Notes: generated by a model from the letters alone, not told the origin. A stretch of DNA of 64,000 nucleotides from Paenibacillus athensensis (GCF_004514475.2 NZ_MYFO02000001.1:1-64000); one strand, 5' to 3'. Shown: positions 32,469 through 42,419, counted from the first letter of the stretch. Program-made: numbers and translations.

Positions 32469-34136
32469 ATGAGCAGGAAGAAGCGGATGTGGGGAGCGGC
32501 AGCCGGAGCGCTGCTGCTGACGGTAACGGTGAGCGGGTGCAAGCCCGCGGCAGGCGACACGGTGGCACATAGACCACCGGAAGCGGCTGGCGGCATTCCG
32601 TATGATCCGCCGATTACCGTGACGCGCGTGGTCAACAACACGCAGGAGCGGTTTGCGCCCGGCGAGGATTGGGATGATAATGTGTTCAACCGCTGGTCCA
32701 AGGCCACGCTCGGCATTCAGCTGAAAACGCTGTGGGTCGTCGACAATACGAACGACAACTACAAAACCAAGCTCAAGCTCAGCTTGTCGTCTGAAGGCAT
32801 GCTGCCCGACATCGTGCCGTACCGCGATACGCTAAATGATTTGAACGAGCTGATCGATTCCGGCCGGTTCATGCCGGTGGATGAGCTGTTCGACCGTTAT
32901 GCCAACGAAACGTGGAAAAAGCTGGCGGCCCAATACCCCGAAATGTGGTATTCCGTGACCAAGGACGGCAAGAAGTGGGCGGTTCCCGTTTTCGACTACA
33001 CGTATAACGTCGAGCCCGTGCTGTGGATTCGCGAGGATTGGATGCGCAAGCTGGGCCTCTCTGCCCCGCAGACGGTCGACGATCTGGAGCGGATCATGGA
33101 CGCCTTCGTGCACGACGACCCGGACGGCAATGGAATCGACGATACGTATGGCATTGCCGTGACGCTGCGCGACAAGGTCAATACGTGGATCGCCGATCTG
33201 AGCTGGCTGTTCGGCGCTTACGGCTCCGTGCCCCGCCAGTGGAACCTGAGCGGCGGTCAGCTGGCCTACGGCTCGATTGATCCCGGCAACAAGCTGGCGC
33301 TGGCCAAGCTGCGCAACTGGGTCGAGAAGCGCTATATTGCCGCCGATGCCGTCGTGTGGGACGAGACCAAAGCCGCCGAGCTGTTCACACTGGGCAAAGC
33401 CGGCATCGTCGCAGGCCCGCACTGGCTGGCCGATTGGCCGCTCAGCCAGCTCAAGGCCAACGTGCCTGGCGCCCAATACAAGGCGTACCCGGTGCCGGCG
33501 GGACCGGACGGGAAGCGCGGCGTGCGCGCCGGTTATTTGAACAATATGGTCAACGGGTATGAGCTGATCAACAAAGACAGTCCGCATCCGGAGGCTTATT
33601 TCGTATACTACAATTATATGCTCGATCATTTTGCCAATCCGCAGGCCGGCTCGGAGTTTGAGAACGGCTTTGCCGAAGGGTATGACTGGAAGCGGATCAA
33701 CGGGTATGCGTCGCGGGACAAATCGCTTAATCTGCTCAATCCGCTCGCGTATTCGCTCAATTGGGACGGCGCCCGACTGCCGGATCTGATGATCGAAACG
33801 CTGCTCAAGCTCAAGAAGGGCCAAGCCGAGACGCCGTTTGAAATCCAGACGCAGCAATACCGAACGCGCGAGGAGATCGAAGCGGCGGCGATTGTCGCCG
33901 ATTACGAGCGGGCGCATATCCGCTATCCCGACTATTTTGTCGGAGCGAGCACGCCGACGATGACGTCCAAGCTTGACTTGCTTCATCAGATGGAGGTGGA
34001 GACGTACACCAACATGATTTACGGCCGGACGCCAATTGAAGCGTTCGATGCCTTCGCGGCGCGTTGGCGGGAGCTGGGCGGCGATCAAATCACCCGCGAG
34101 GTCAACGACTGGTATCAAAGTGTGCTAAAAAAATAA
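32469..34136 (+). CDS. Orphan extracellular solute-binding lipoprotein (LplA-like)
   Basis: I choose the ATG at 32469, 7 bases after TGGAGG; earlier ATG/GTG codons are too near or upstream of that site. The 555-residue lipoprotein has Cys24 in 'TVSGC', an Asp-rich calcium-loop-like motif 'DDPDGNGIDDTYG' and the family ending 'ELGGDQITREVNDWYQS'. These are features of the large family 1 solute-binding proteins of oligosaccharide importers. No permease genes accompany it. Its place right behind a YesM/YesN pair suggests either a ligand-presenting partner of the sensor kinase or a binding protein that shares permeases encoded elsewhere. Confidence 0.88.
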   Translation: MSRKKRMWGAAAGALLLTVTVSGCKPAAGDTVAHRPPEAAGGIPYDPPITVTRVVNNTQERFAPGEDWDDNVFNRWSKATLGIQLKTLWVVDNTNDNYKTKLKLSLSSEGMLPDIVPYRDTLNDLNELIDSGRFMPVDELFDRYANETWKKLAAQYPEMWYSVTKDGKKWAVPVFDYTYNVEPVLWIREDWMRKLGLSAPQTVDDLERIMDAFVHDDPDGNGIDDTYGIAVTLRDKVNTWIADLSWLFGAYGSVPRQWNLSGGQLAYGSIDPGNKLALAKLRNWVEKRYIAADAVVWDETKAAELFTLGKAGIVAGPHWLADWPLSQLKANVPGAQYKAYPVPAGPDGKRGVRAGYLNNMVNGYELINKDSPHPEAYFVYYNYMLDHFANPQAGSEFENGFAEGYDWKRINGYASRDKSLNLLNPLAYSLNWDGARLPDLMIETLLKLKKGQAETPFEIQTQQYRTREEIEAAAIVADYERAHIRYPDYFVGASTPTMTSKLDLLHQMEVETYTNMIYGRTPIEAFDAFAARWRELGGDQITREVNDWYQSVLKK

Positions 34137-34325
34137 AAACGCCTAATAAATTGCCATAATCACAAATTATTGTATCTACGCGATTCGCTGCCGCTCCTTT
34201 ACGCTAGAAATGTAATCCATTTCAACGGAAAGGAGGGGCTTGGAGCCGATTTTGCATGGTCCAAGAGCAAACGCAGAGGCCCGAGACGGGCTCACTGTGG
34301 AAACGAATCGAACGGAGGTACAATA

Positions 34326-37300
34326 ATGGCAAGCAAGCAATCCAGCTGGCGCAACAAAATGTTCAAATGGATGACGGCACTGTCGCTCGTCATCGGAATG
34401 ATTGGAACGGTGCAGGTGCAAGAGGCGTCTGCAGCCGACCCGTATCTGCTTTCGCAGAACAGGCCGGTGTATGTATCATCGAATAACGGCGGGGTATCCG
34501 GGCCGCTGGCTGTCGACGGGGACATGACCACTCGCTGGGAATCGGCGCAAGGTCAGGACCCGCAATGGATGTACGTCGATCTGGGCGCTTCGGCGTCGAT
34601 CACACGCGTCACGATCAACTGGGAAAGCGCGTATTCGAAAAATTTCCAGATTCAGGTTTCCAACGACGAATATACATGGAACACCATTTATACGAATACG
34701 AATTTCGGGGGAGGCACCACCGACGTTAACGTGACCGGAACCGGGCGTTACGTGCGGATGTACAGCGTCGAGCGGGCGCTGAGCGGCTACGGCGTCTCCA
34801 TCTACGAATTCAAGGTGTTCGGCACGGGAGGCTACAACCAGCCGCCGAAGCCGCCGGTCGCCAACGCTGCGCTGAACAAGCCGGTCACGGCGTCGTCGGA
34901 GCAGAACCAGGATCCGAACTTTGCCGGACTGCCGGCCAGAGACTACGCCAAGGCGGGCTTGACCGACGGGGACCGCGGCACGCGCTGGTCGTCGCTGCAA
35001 ACCGATGCCGAATGGGTGTACGTCGACCTCGGGCAGACGACGCAGATCGGCAAGGTGGTGCTGCGCTGGGAAGCGGCGTTCGGCCGGGCGTACGATATCC
35101 AGGTCTCGAACAACGCGACGAACTGGACGACCGTCTACCGCCAGCTGCACGGCTCGGGCGGCACGGACGAGATTTCGCTCTACGCCAGCGGCCGCTATGT
35201 GCGGATGAACGGCTACGGCCGGGGCAGCGGCTACGGCTATTCGCTGTGGGAGATGGAGGTTTATCCTTACCAGACAGGCGATCCGCAGCCGAGCTATTCG
35301 ATTCCGGCGATTCCGACGAAATCGACCGTCAACGTGGGTTCGGGCAGCTATGAAATCAACGATATTACCCAACTCGAAGCGGTATATCCGAAAAATAAAA
35401 CGTCCAACGTCACCGGACCGATTCCGTCCAACGACTGGTGGCAGAACCTGCTGATCGCTCATTTGGGCAACAGCACAGGCATTATTACTTTGCCGCTGAA
35501 GAACAAATATACGGAGAACGGGCTGGGCCTGATGAATCCGGGCGCGGGCTACATCAACGGCGATGGCGGCGCGGTCAACGCCGACGGCGAACCGGATATG
35601 TTCCTGATGGCGAACAATATGCCGAACACGTCGGCTATTGAAACGAAGGTCGACGGCTACGGCGACTATTCGGTCAATGTGATCATGAGCGACGACAGCT
35701 CCGCCAAAATGAAAACGACGTTCGTCAAAGGCTCGCCTTACGTATACAACACGTTTGCCGACCCGAATTCGCCTGAAATTTATTCGCTGGGCATTACGAA
35801 AATTTTCGACGATGCCAATAACAGCATTTTAACGACCGACGGCGCAAGCATCACGGCCGATCATATCGGGGTGCAAATTACGAACAAGGACAACGCCGCG
35901 ACGCCGCATACTTTTGTGCGTTCGTATGCCGTTGTTGCGCCTCCGGGCACTGTGTTCACCAAAGCGGGCAATAAAATCAAAATGAAGCTGGGCAGCAGCC
36001 AGAACTATCTGTCGATTGCGACGATTCCGTCCAACGGCGACTTGAACTACTACTACCAGCACGGCTACGCCTTCGTGACCAACACGCAGGTCAGCTACAA
36101 CTATGACGTTTCGCAAGCAACCGTGACCACAAACTTCAATTCCGTCACGCAGCTCAAGCGCTCCGGCTTTTCGGCCGATACGCTGATGGCGATGCTGCCG
36201 CACCAATGGAAGGTGTCGAACTCGTCGACGAGCGGACGCACGTACGCATCGATCCGCGGCTTGCTCAAGGTGCACGAGGGCAACTCGTTTACGACGGCCG
36301 ACAAATTCAACGGCATTATTCCGCAAATGGTCGAGCCGAACGATTCCAGCTACTCGCAAGCGTCGCTGAAATCGTACCTGACCTATCTGGATACAGAGCT
36401 GGCCAACACCGGCGGCTTGATGAATCAGGACCCGTATTGGCAGGGCAAGGTGCTGCATCCGACGGCGATGGCGGCGTTGATTGCCGATCAGCTCGGCGAC
36501 TATACGCGCCGGGACAATTATTTGAACGTGCTGCGCACGGTGCTGACGAACTGGTACACGTATTCGGCCAATGACGCGCTGCATACGTTCTATTTCCACT
36601 ATTCGCCGGACTGGGGCTCGATCTATCCGTGGGCCGCAGGTTGGGGCATTAACACGGGTATAACCGATCATCACTATACGTATGGTTATTTTGCGTATGC
36701 TTCGGCGGTATTGGCTTCTTTCGACAATGATTTCAAAAACAACTACGGCGGCATGGTCGAGCAGCTGATTCGCGACTACGCCAACCCGTCGCGCACCGAT
36801 ACGATGTATCCTTGGATGCGCAGCTTTGATCCATACGAAGGCCATTCCTGGGCCGGCGGCTATGCCGATAACAATAGCGGCAACAACCAGGAAGCGGCAG
36901 GCGAATCGCTCGACGGCTACGCGGGCGCTTACCTGTGGGGCGTAGTAACCGGCAATACTGCCATTCGCGACGCTGCGGCGTGGGTATTTACAACCGAGCT
37001 GAAGTCGATTGAGCAGTATTGGTTCAACTACGATCACGACAACTGGATTCCCGAATATCAGCACGGCGTAGCCGGTCAGGTATGGGGCAGCGCGTATGTG
37101 TTCGGCACGTATTTCTCCGGGGCTCCGGTGAACATTTACGGCATCCACTGGCTGCCGACGGCGGAATGGATGACCTATTTCGGTAAAAATCCGCAAAAAG
37201 CCGCCGATTTGTATGCCGCCTTCCTGCAGGATAACGGCGGGCCGGAGGTCGGCTGGGAGCATATCATTTGGTCGTTCCAGGCGCTTAGCGATCCGCAAGC

Positions 37301-39674
37301 GGTCATTAACAAATGGAACCCATCGATCATGCAGCTCAACGAGGTGTTCAACACATACTGGTTCGTGCACAACGCTGCCAGCTACGGCAACCGTACCACC
37401 GATCTGTGGGCCGATAACTGGTCATCGGTCGGCGTGTACAAAAAGGGCAATCAATATACGGCGCACGTCTGGAACCCGACGAATGCAGCGATTACCGTGC
37501 AGTTCCGCAACGCCTCCGGCGTAACCGGCTCGGCTACGGTAGCCGCTCACTCGCTGGTGAAGGTCAATCCGATGGTGAACGGCGGAGGAGATACGCAGCC
37601 GCCAAGCACGCCAAGCGGCCTGACAGCCACAACGGCGTCGAGCAGCCAAATCAACCTCAGCTGGAATGCGTCGACCGACAACATCGGCGTAGCCGGCTAC
37701 GACATTTACCGCAACGGCACGAAGGTCGGATCGTCGATCGGCACCACGTTCAGCGATACGGGCTTGTCGCCGCTGACGGCTTACAGCTATACCGTGAAAG
37801 CGCGCGATATCGCCGGCAACGCCTCGGCAGCCAGCGGTACAGCCAGCGCGACGACGCTTGGCGTGTATACGGCGCTCAGCCGCACAGGCTGGACAGCCAC
37901 GTCGAATCCGACGAGCGGCGATGCGCCGGGCAACATGCTGGACGGCAATACGTCCACGCGTTGGAGCAGCGGCACGGCAATGGTCAACGGACAATCGTTC
38001 ACCGTCGATATGAAAGCGTCCAAAACGTTCAATCGCGTTGTGATTGATGCGGCATCCGACGATTACGCCCGCGGCTATCAAGTGTTTGTGTCGGGTGACG
38101 GCACAAACTGGGGCAGCGCGGTAGCCAGCGGTACGGGCAGCACGCAGGCGATCAGTGTCGACTTTGCGGTGCAAAACGCCCGTTATGTCAAGGTCGTGCA
38201 AACCGGCACCTCGCCTAACTGGTGGTCGGTCGCCGAGTTTAACGTCTACTATAACGGCACGCCGGGCGGCGGCGATACGCAAGCGCCAAGCACGCCAAGC
38301 GGTTTGACGGCCACAGCGACATCGAGCAGCCAAATTAATCTGAGCTGGACAGCTTCGACCGATAATGTCGGCGTAACCGGCTACGATATTTACCGTGGCG
38401 GCACGCTGATCGGTTCCAGCACCACAACATCTTACAGCGACACAGGTCTGACGGCCTCGACAGCTTACAGCTACACGGTCAAAGCGAAGGACGCAGCAGG
38501 CAACGTATCGGCAGCCAGCAGCGCAGCGAGTGCCACAACGCAAGCTGGCGGCGGCGGTGGCGGCACGTACACGGCGCTGTCCCGCACGGGCTGGACGGCG
38601 ACGTCCAATCCGACGAGCGGCGACGTTCCGGCCAACCTGCTGGATGGCAGCCTGACGACGCGCTGGAGCACGGGCGCAACGATGACAAACGGTCAATACT
38701 TCGTGGTTGATATGAAATCGGCGCAAAGCTTCAATCGCGTCGTGATGGATTCCACGAATGCAGCAAACGACTATGCACGCGGCTATCAAGTGTTTGTGTC
38801 GAATGACGGCACGAACTGGGGCACGGCTGTAGCCAGCGGCACAGGCAGCACGGCTGTAATTACGGTTGACTTCGCCGCTCAATCGGCACGTTACATTAAA
38901 GTCGTGCAAACCGGCACCGCTTCGAGCTGGTGGTCGATTAACGAATTCAACGTTTACACGAACGGCAGCGGCGGCGGTGGCGGCGATACGCAAGCGCCAA
39001 GCACGCCAAGCGGTTTGACAGCAACAGCAACATCGAGCAGCCAAATTAATCTGAGCTGGACAGCTTCGACCGATAATGTCGGTGTAACCGGCTACGATAT
39101 TTACCGTGGCGGCACGCTGGTTGGCTCCAGCACCACAACGTCCTACAGCGACACGGGTCTGACGGCTTCGACCGCTTACAGCTACACGGTCAAAGCGAAG
39201 GACGCAGCAGGCAATGTATCGGCAGCCAGCAGCGCAGCGAGTGCCACAACGCAAGCTGGCGGCGGCGGTGGCGGCACGTACACGGCGCTGTCCCGCACGG
39301 GCTGGACGGCGACGTCCAACCCGACGAGCGGCGACGTTCCGGCGAACCTGCTGGACGGCAGCCTGACGACGCGCTGGAGCACCGGCGCAGCGATGACGAA
39401 TGGCCAATACTTCGTCGTCGATATGCAGTCGGCCAAAACATTCCGCCGCATCGTGATGGATTCGACGAACGCAGCTGGCGACTACGCCCGCGGCTATCAG
39501 GTATTCGTGTCGAGCGACGGCACGAATTGGGGCACGGCTGTAGCCAGCGGAACAGGCAGCACGCCTGTAATCACGGTGGATTTCTCCAGCCAATCGGCGC
39601 GCTACGTCAAAGTGGTGCAAACCGGCACCGCTTCGAGCTGGTGGTCGATCAACGAATTTAACGTCTACCAATAA
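34326..39674 (+). CDS. Secreted GH81 endo-beta-1,3-glucanase with F5/8C and FN3 modules
   Basis: The ATG at 34326 follows GGAGG and gives 1782 residues with a signal peptide ending near 'QEASAADP' (residue ~37). Domains in order: F5/8 type C (38-169), F5/8 type C (179-317), GH81 catalytic domain (about 323-1088), then three pairs of FN3 and F5/8 type C (1088-1179 and 1180-1310; 1316-1408 and 1414-1544; 1554-1646 and 1651-1782). In the catalytic domain 'GITDHHYTYGYFAYA' contains Asp781, and 'GNNQEAAGESLDGY' contains Glu856 and Glu860, the conserved acidic residues of GH81. The enzyme should hydrolyse beta-1,3-glucan of fungal or algal walls outside the cell. The discoidin-type modules probably bind sugars. 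It follows the sensor operon, which likely controls it. Confidence 0.93.
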   Translation: MASKQSSWRNKMFKWMTALSLVIGMIGTVQVQEASAADPYLLSQNRPVYVSSNNGGVSGPLAVDGDMTTRWESAQGQDPQWMYVDLGASASITRVTINWESAYSKNFQIQVSNDEYTWNTIYTNTNFGGGTTDVNVTGTGRYVRMYSVERALSGYGVSIYEFKVFGTGGYNQPPKPPVANAALNKPVTASSEQNQDPNFAGLPARDYAKAGLTDGDRGTRWSSLQTDAEWVYVDLGQTTQIGKVVLRWEAAFGRAYDIQVSNNATNWTTVYRQLHGSGGTDEISLYASGRYVRMNGYGRGSGYGYSLWEMEVYPYQTGDPQPSYSIPAIPTKSTVNVGSGSYEINDITQLEAVYPKNKTSNVTGPIPSNDWWQNLLIAHLGNSTGIITLPLKNKYTENGLGLMNPGAGYINGDGGAVNADGEPDMFLMANNMPNTSAIETKVDGYGDYSVNVIMSDDSSAKMKTTFVKGSPYVYNTFADPNSPEIYSLGITKIFDDANNSILTTDGASITADHIGVQITNKDNAATPHTFVRSYAVVAPPGTVFTKAGNKIKMKLGSSQNYLSIATIPSNGDLNYYYQHGYAFVTNTQVSYNYDVSQATVTTNFNSVTQLKRSGFSADTLMAMLPHQWKVSNSSTSGRTYASIRGLLKVHEGNSFTTADKFNGIIPQMVEPNDSSYSQASLKSYLTYLDTELANTGGLMNQDPYWQGKVLHPTAMAALIADQLGDYTRRDNYLNVLRTVLTNWYTYSANDALHTFYFHYSPDWGSIYPWAAGWGINTGITDHHYTYGYFAYASAVLASFDNDFKNNYGGMVEQLIRDYANPSRTDTMYPWMRSFDPYEGHSWAGGYADNNSGNNQEAAGESLDGYAGAYLWGVVTGNTAIRDAAAWVFTTELKSIEQYWFNYDHDNWIPEYQHGVAGQVWGSAYVFGTYFSGAPVNIYGIHWLPTAEWMTYFGKNPQKAADLYAAFLQDNGGPEVGWEHIIWSFQALSDPQAVINKWNPSIMQLNEVFNTYWFVHNAASYGNRTTDLWADNWSSVGVYKKGNQYTAHVWNPTNAAITVQFRNASGVTGSATVAAHSLVKVNPMVNGGGDTQPPSTPSGLTATTASSSQINLSWNASTDNIGVAGYDIYRNGTKVGSSIGTTFSDTGLSPLTAYSYTVKARDIAGNASAASGTASATTLGVYTALSRTGWTATSNPTSGDAPGNMLDGNTSTRWSSGTAMVNGQSFTVDMKASKTFNRVVIDAASDDYARGYQVFVSGDGTNWGSAVASGTGSTQAISVDFAVQNARYVKVVQTGTSPNWWSVAEFNVYYNGTPGGGDTQAPSTPSGLTATATSSSQINLSWTASTDNVGVTGYDIYRGGTLIGSSTTTSYSDTGLTASTAYSYTVKAKDAAGNVSAASSAASATTQAGGGGGGTYTALSRTGWTATSNPTSGDVPANLLDGSLTTRWSTGATMTNGQYFVVDMKSAQSFNRVVMDSTNAANDYARGYQVFVSNDGTNWGTAVASGTGSTAVITVDFAAQSARYIKVVQTGTASSWWSINEFNVYTNGSGGGGGDTQAPSTPSGLTATATSSSQINLSWTASTDNVGVTGYDIYRGGTLVGSSTTTSYSDTGLTASTAYSYTVKAKDAAGNVSAASSAASATTQAGGGGGGTYTALSRTGWTATSNPTSGDVPANLLDGSLTTRWSTGAAMTNGQYFVVDMQSAKTFRRIVMDSTNAAGDYARGYQVFVSSDGTNWGTAVASGTGSTPVITVDFSSQSARYVKVVQTGTASSWWSINEFNVYQ
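38271..39671 (+). repeat. Two tandem, nearly identical FN3-F5/8C coding units
   Basis: The segment from GGCGATACGCAAGCG at 38271 recurs at 38982, a period of 711 bases (237 codons), and the two units remain nearly identical at DNA level through their FN3 and F5/8C parts. A third, more diverged copy precedes them (37587-38253). The pair looks like a recent internal duplication and could mediate expansion or loss of a module by recombination. Confidence 0.88.
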
Positions 39675-39689
39675 AAACAGGCATGTCTA

Positions 39690-39722
39690 CAAGGGCTCCC
39701 GCGCAAGCGGGGGCCCTTGTTT
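39690..39722 (+). terminator. Rho-independent terminator of the GH81 gene
   Basis: CAAGGGCTCCCGC and GCGGGGGCCCTTG pair around a GCAA loop, followed by a short T tract (TTTG). It lies 16 bases after the glucanase stop. Confidence 0.82.
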
Positions 39723-39902
39723 GCGTGGCGCCTCGCGCGCTGCGATGGCGGCAGCTTTTGTCAGAGAGGGCTTGGCTCCGTCCAGTGGTTGGGCACTTGA
39801 CGGAATGAACCCGAATCAGAGGGGGGATTGTGGTGAATTTTCGGAATATGTGGGTATATTCAGTTCATGAGGCTGGATGTATACGCGGGAGGAGTGGGGC
39901 AG

Positions 39903-40598
39903 ATGGAAGGCAATCTGTATATGAGTATCGGTGTGAAGCTGACAGTCGCTTTGATCGGTCTATTGGTAATGACCCGGCTGCTTGGCAAAAAAGAGATTTC
40001 CCAGTTGACCGCTTTTGATTTTGTTTCTTCCTTAATGCTCAGCGAGCTGGTCGGTAATACGATTTATGATGACGAGGTTCATCTTAGCCATCTTATTTTT
40101 GCGCTCGCGCTCTGGACGCTGCTGGCACTGGGGCTGGAAAAGCTTATCGCGTTATTTCCCAGACTGTCCCGCTATGCGGCGGGGACGCCTGTTCTGCTGA
40201 TCCGGGATGGCGTGGTGGATTTCAAAGCGATGAAGCGCAACAATCTCGATTTTGCGCAATTGGGCATGCTGCTGAGGGAAAATAATATTTTTTCGCTGCG
40301 CGAGGTGGCGTATGCCCTGTTCGAAACGAACGGCAGCATCAGCGTGCTGCGCCAGAAGGAACCGGAAGAAATCAGCGGCAACGCCAAAGCGCAGCGGGGC
40401 AGCGTCAGCCTTCCTGCCTATATCATTGAGAATGGCAGCATCAATGAGGATACCTTAAAGCGCCTCGGTCGAAACCGGCTTTGGGTGGAGCAGCTTTTGC
40501 AATTGAGCGGAATTCCGCATCAGAAGCGGGTGCTTTTCGCGGAATGGTCGGATTCGAGTGGTCTTTATTATCAATTGAAGGAAGAGCAGGAGGACTAG
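39903..40598 (+). CDS. DUF421 (YetF/YcaP-like) membrane protein
   Basis: The ATG at 39903 follows GGGAGGAG and gives 231 residues; an in-frame ATG at 39867 has no such site. Three membrane segments in the first 90 residues enclose 'RLLGKKEISQLTAFDFVSSL', the hallmark of the DUF421/YetF family, followed by a soluble domain with 'GTPVLLIRDGVVDFKAMKRN' and 'LREVAYALFETNGSISVL'. The molecular function of the family is unknown; members are common in spore formers and often stress related. The gene stands alone between two terminators. Confidence 0.9.
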   Translation: MEGNLYMSIGVKLTVALIGLLVMTRLLGKKEISQLTAFDFVSSLMLSELVGNTIYDDEVHLSHLIFALALWTLLALGLEKLIALFPRLSRYAAGTPVLLIRDGVVDFKAMKRNNLDFAQLGMLLRENNIFSLREVAYALFETNGSISVLRQKEPEEISGNAKAQRGSVSLPAYIIENGSINEDTLKRLGRNRLWVEQLLQLSGIPHQKRVLFAEWSDSSGLYYQLKEEQED

Positions 40599-40629
40599 TC
40601 TGATTTGTTGCGCCCCCCGAACATACAAC

Positions 40630-40665
40630 ACCAAAAAGCTCCTGCGTATGCAGGAGCTTTTTGGT
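40630..40665. terminator. Bidirectional terminator
   Basis: ACCAAAAAGCTCCTGC and GCAGGAGCTTTTTGGT form a perfect stem with a GTAT loop and with A and T tracts on the two sides. It lies between the DUF421 gene and the convergent gene at 40717. Confidence 0.9.
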
Positions 40666-40716
40666 ATGCGCAGAGCAGCCTGCTGCTGGGTTCCTTCAAT
40701 TCGACGCTACGCCCGC

Positions 40717-42009
40717 TCAAGTCAAAGCAAGTACACCGGCACCGCCGGCACCTGACGGCTGATTGCCGCCTGCTGCGTTGTTAAATTGATTGACGACTTC
40801 ATTCTTGAGGTCATTGAGATGCGGCCACTGGTTAATTTCCAGCCCGTTCGCTCCGCCATGCTGGACATGCATGGACACGATTTGGCCCGGTGTCTGCCCT
40901 TGGGCCGCTACGCGGTGCCAGTGGGCGTGAATGTCAATGGTCACGCCGCCAACGACGGCACGCAGGAAGCCGGTTCGCGGCTCGGCCAACTGGAAATGAC
41001 CGCCGTTGTAATGGACGTCGGCTTGATAGCGCGTCCAGACGATGGCCGCTCCAGCATCGACCGCAGCGGCAAGCCGGGTGGCCAGCAGATGGGAGGGCGT
41101 GCTTCCCGGTGAAATTTGCATGTTGTTGGCATGTTCCAAATATTCATCGGCATTGCCCCAACCGGCGGCGGTTTGCACGCGAAATGCAGCCCCGTTGCCT
41201 GCAAGCGTCAGTGTGTTCAGCAGAATGCCTGCGCTGAAATGCGCGCCGCCCGCCTCCATCACGTCGGCAATGGTCAGTCGGGAGGGGTTGGTGGTCAGCC
41301 GGGTCATCAGCACGCTCCACTCATAAGCAGTCGCTGCTCCCGGCATGTTGTCGATAGCCCGCTTGATGTCGGGCAAATCGGCGATTTTATTATAGAGCTG
41401 CGGCATCGCAGCGTTAACGGCATCGTCATCGTTAACCTGCGCTTTCAGCAAGCGGGCGATTTCCAGGTCGTCTTCGTTTTCCGGCATGGCCCGGTCAAGC
41501 GTATATTCGATTTCCTCGTCATTATAGACGTTCTCCTCGTCTTCCTCCCAGTTGCCGCCCACGCATTTGTACGTATGCATCAGGACATTGTCGCTGGAGT
41601 ACACGAGCGCGGTGTTGCCGCCGTCCGTCAGCTTGACGATGCTCCCGGCGTCGAGCAAGGCGTACAAATCCGCATAGTCCTCTTTAAACGTATCGAACGA
41701 CATAGCAGCAGCTCCGTCAGTGGGTGCTACGGTCTCATTATCGTAGTTGATCGTATGGTAAGCAACGCGCTGGATCGCAGGCGTTGTCATCGGGGTGAAT
41801 CGCCGCTGCACCATTTGCAACACGGCCCGATTGCCGTACATCCGCTGCAGTTGGATGGGCGAATAGCCTCCAAGCAGGGAGGAGACTCCGCTTCCCGTTC
41901 CCCCGGTCAAGGAAGAGACGGAGGCTCGCGAATTGGCGGCGGTCTGACGTTCCTGTGCCGACTCGGCGGCCGGGACGGTTTGTGTTTTGGCGGGCACCGA
42001 TTCTCTCAT
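40717..42009 (-). CDS. Protein with 'LQRxYGNRAV' motif, related to DUF4157/injection-system-associated proteins
   Basis: The ATG at 42009 follows AAAGGATGA and gives 430 residues without signal peptide. The first ~75 residues are low complexity and end in 'SPIQLQRMYGNRAVLQMVQR', the motif (LQRxYGNxAV) that recurs at the N-terminus of DUF4157-type and contractile-injection-system-associated proteins. An acidic central region follows ('NEDDLEIARLLKAQVNDDDA'), then a C-terminal part with Gly/His-rich stretches: 'AGGAHFSAGILLNTL', 'YNGGHFQLAEPRTG', 'VTIDIHAHWHRV' and 'HGGANGLEINQWPHLNDL'. Clusters of His in the last 100 residues hint at a metal site or enzymatic effector. No injection-system genes are in the window. 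Function unknown. Confidence 0.75.
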   Translation of the reverse strand: MRESVPAKTQTVPAAESAQERQTAANSRASVSSLTGGTGSGVSSLLGGYSPIQLQRMYGNRAVLQMVQRRFTPMTTPAIQRVAYHTINYDNETVAPTDGAAAMSFDTFKEDYADLYALLDAGSIVKLTDGGNTALVYSSDNVLMHTYKCVGGNWEEDEENVYNDEEIEYTLDRAMPENEDDLEIARLLKAQVNDDDAVNAAMPQLYNKIADLPDIKRAIDNMPGAATAYEWSVLMTRLTTNPSRLTIADVMEAGGAHFSAGILLNTLTLAGNGAAFRVQTAAGWGNADEYLEHANNMQISPGSTPSHLLATRLAAAVDAGAAIVWTRYQADVHYNGGHFQLAEPRTGFLRAVVGGVTIDIHAHWHRVAAQGQTPGQIVSMHVQHGGANGLEINQWPHLNDLKNEVVNQFNNAAGGNQPSGAGGAGVLALT

Positions 42010-42185
42010 GATTTCATCCTTTTTGCGAAAAATTTGCCGAATCACGTTGCATGGTCCATATATTCCCTGCGAAGTGCGGGAATTCCTGCCAAATGGAGGG
42101 TTTCATTAAGGTTATTTATTACTCTGCGTCGAGCTCCGGCTGTATGCTAAGATGAGGCTGTAATCCCAGGAAAAAGGAGCTGCTT

Positions 42186-42419
42186 TTGGCATTTTCCATT
42201 CGACCTTATGAGGTTAAAGATAAGCCGGATATCGCAGAGTTTCATTACCTGTTTCATCTGGCGTATGCATATAACGACGATTTTGCGCCGGATCGTGTAT
42301 TTTGCAATAAAGCGACGCTTGGCGTTGCGGCTCACCATGCGCCGGCGCTGGCTTTGTACAAGTCTTTGGGAAACGAGCTGACCGATCTTCACTTGCCGTT
42401 GGTCAAAGAGCTTGTCTGA
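42186..42419 (+). pseudogene. Internally deleted GNAT acetyltransferase
   Basis: From a TTG with AAAAAGGAG upstream, the 77-residue frame joins a GNAT-like N-terminus ('FSIRPYEVKDKPDIAEFHYL') to a GNAT-like C-terminus ('AAHHAPALALYKSLGNELTD', the usual 'NxxAxxLYxxLGF' ending helix and strand). The central acetyl-CoA binding motif (Q/RxxGxG/A) and about half of a normal ~150-residue domain are missing. The frame is intact across the junction, so this is a deletion remnant rather than a frameshift. It is unlikely to be active. Confidence 0.65.

Noticed and set aside
37587..39260. Regularly spaced repeats that might be taken for a CRISPR array
   Set aside because: The period of 711 bases and the intact coding frame show that they are protein module repeats.
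35829..39671. Very long minus-strand open frames of 513 and 749 residues across the GH81 gene
   Set aside because: They are shadows of the plus-strand gene: the repetitive, GC-rich FN3 and F5/8C coding sequence keeps the opposite frame open, and the products are Arg/Ala/Cys-rich without domains or ribosome sites.
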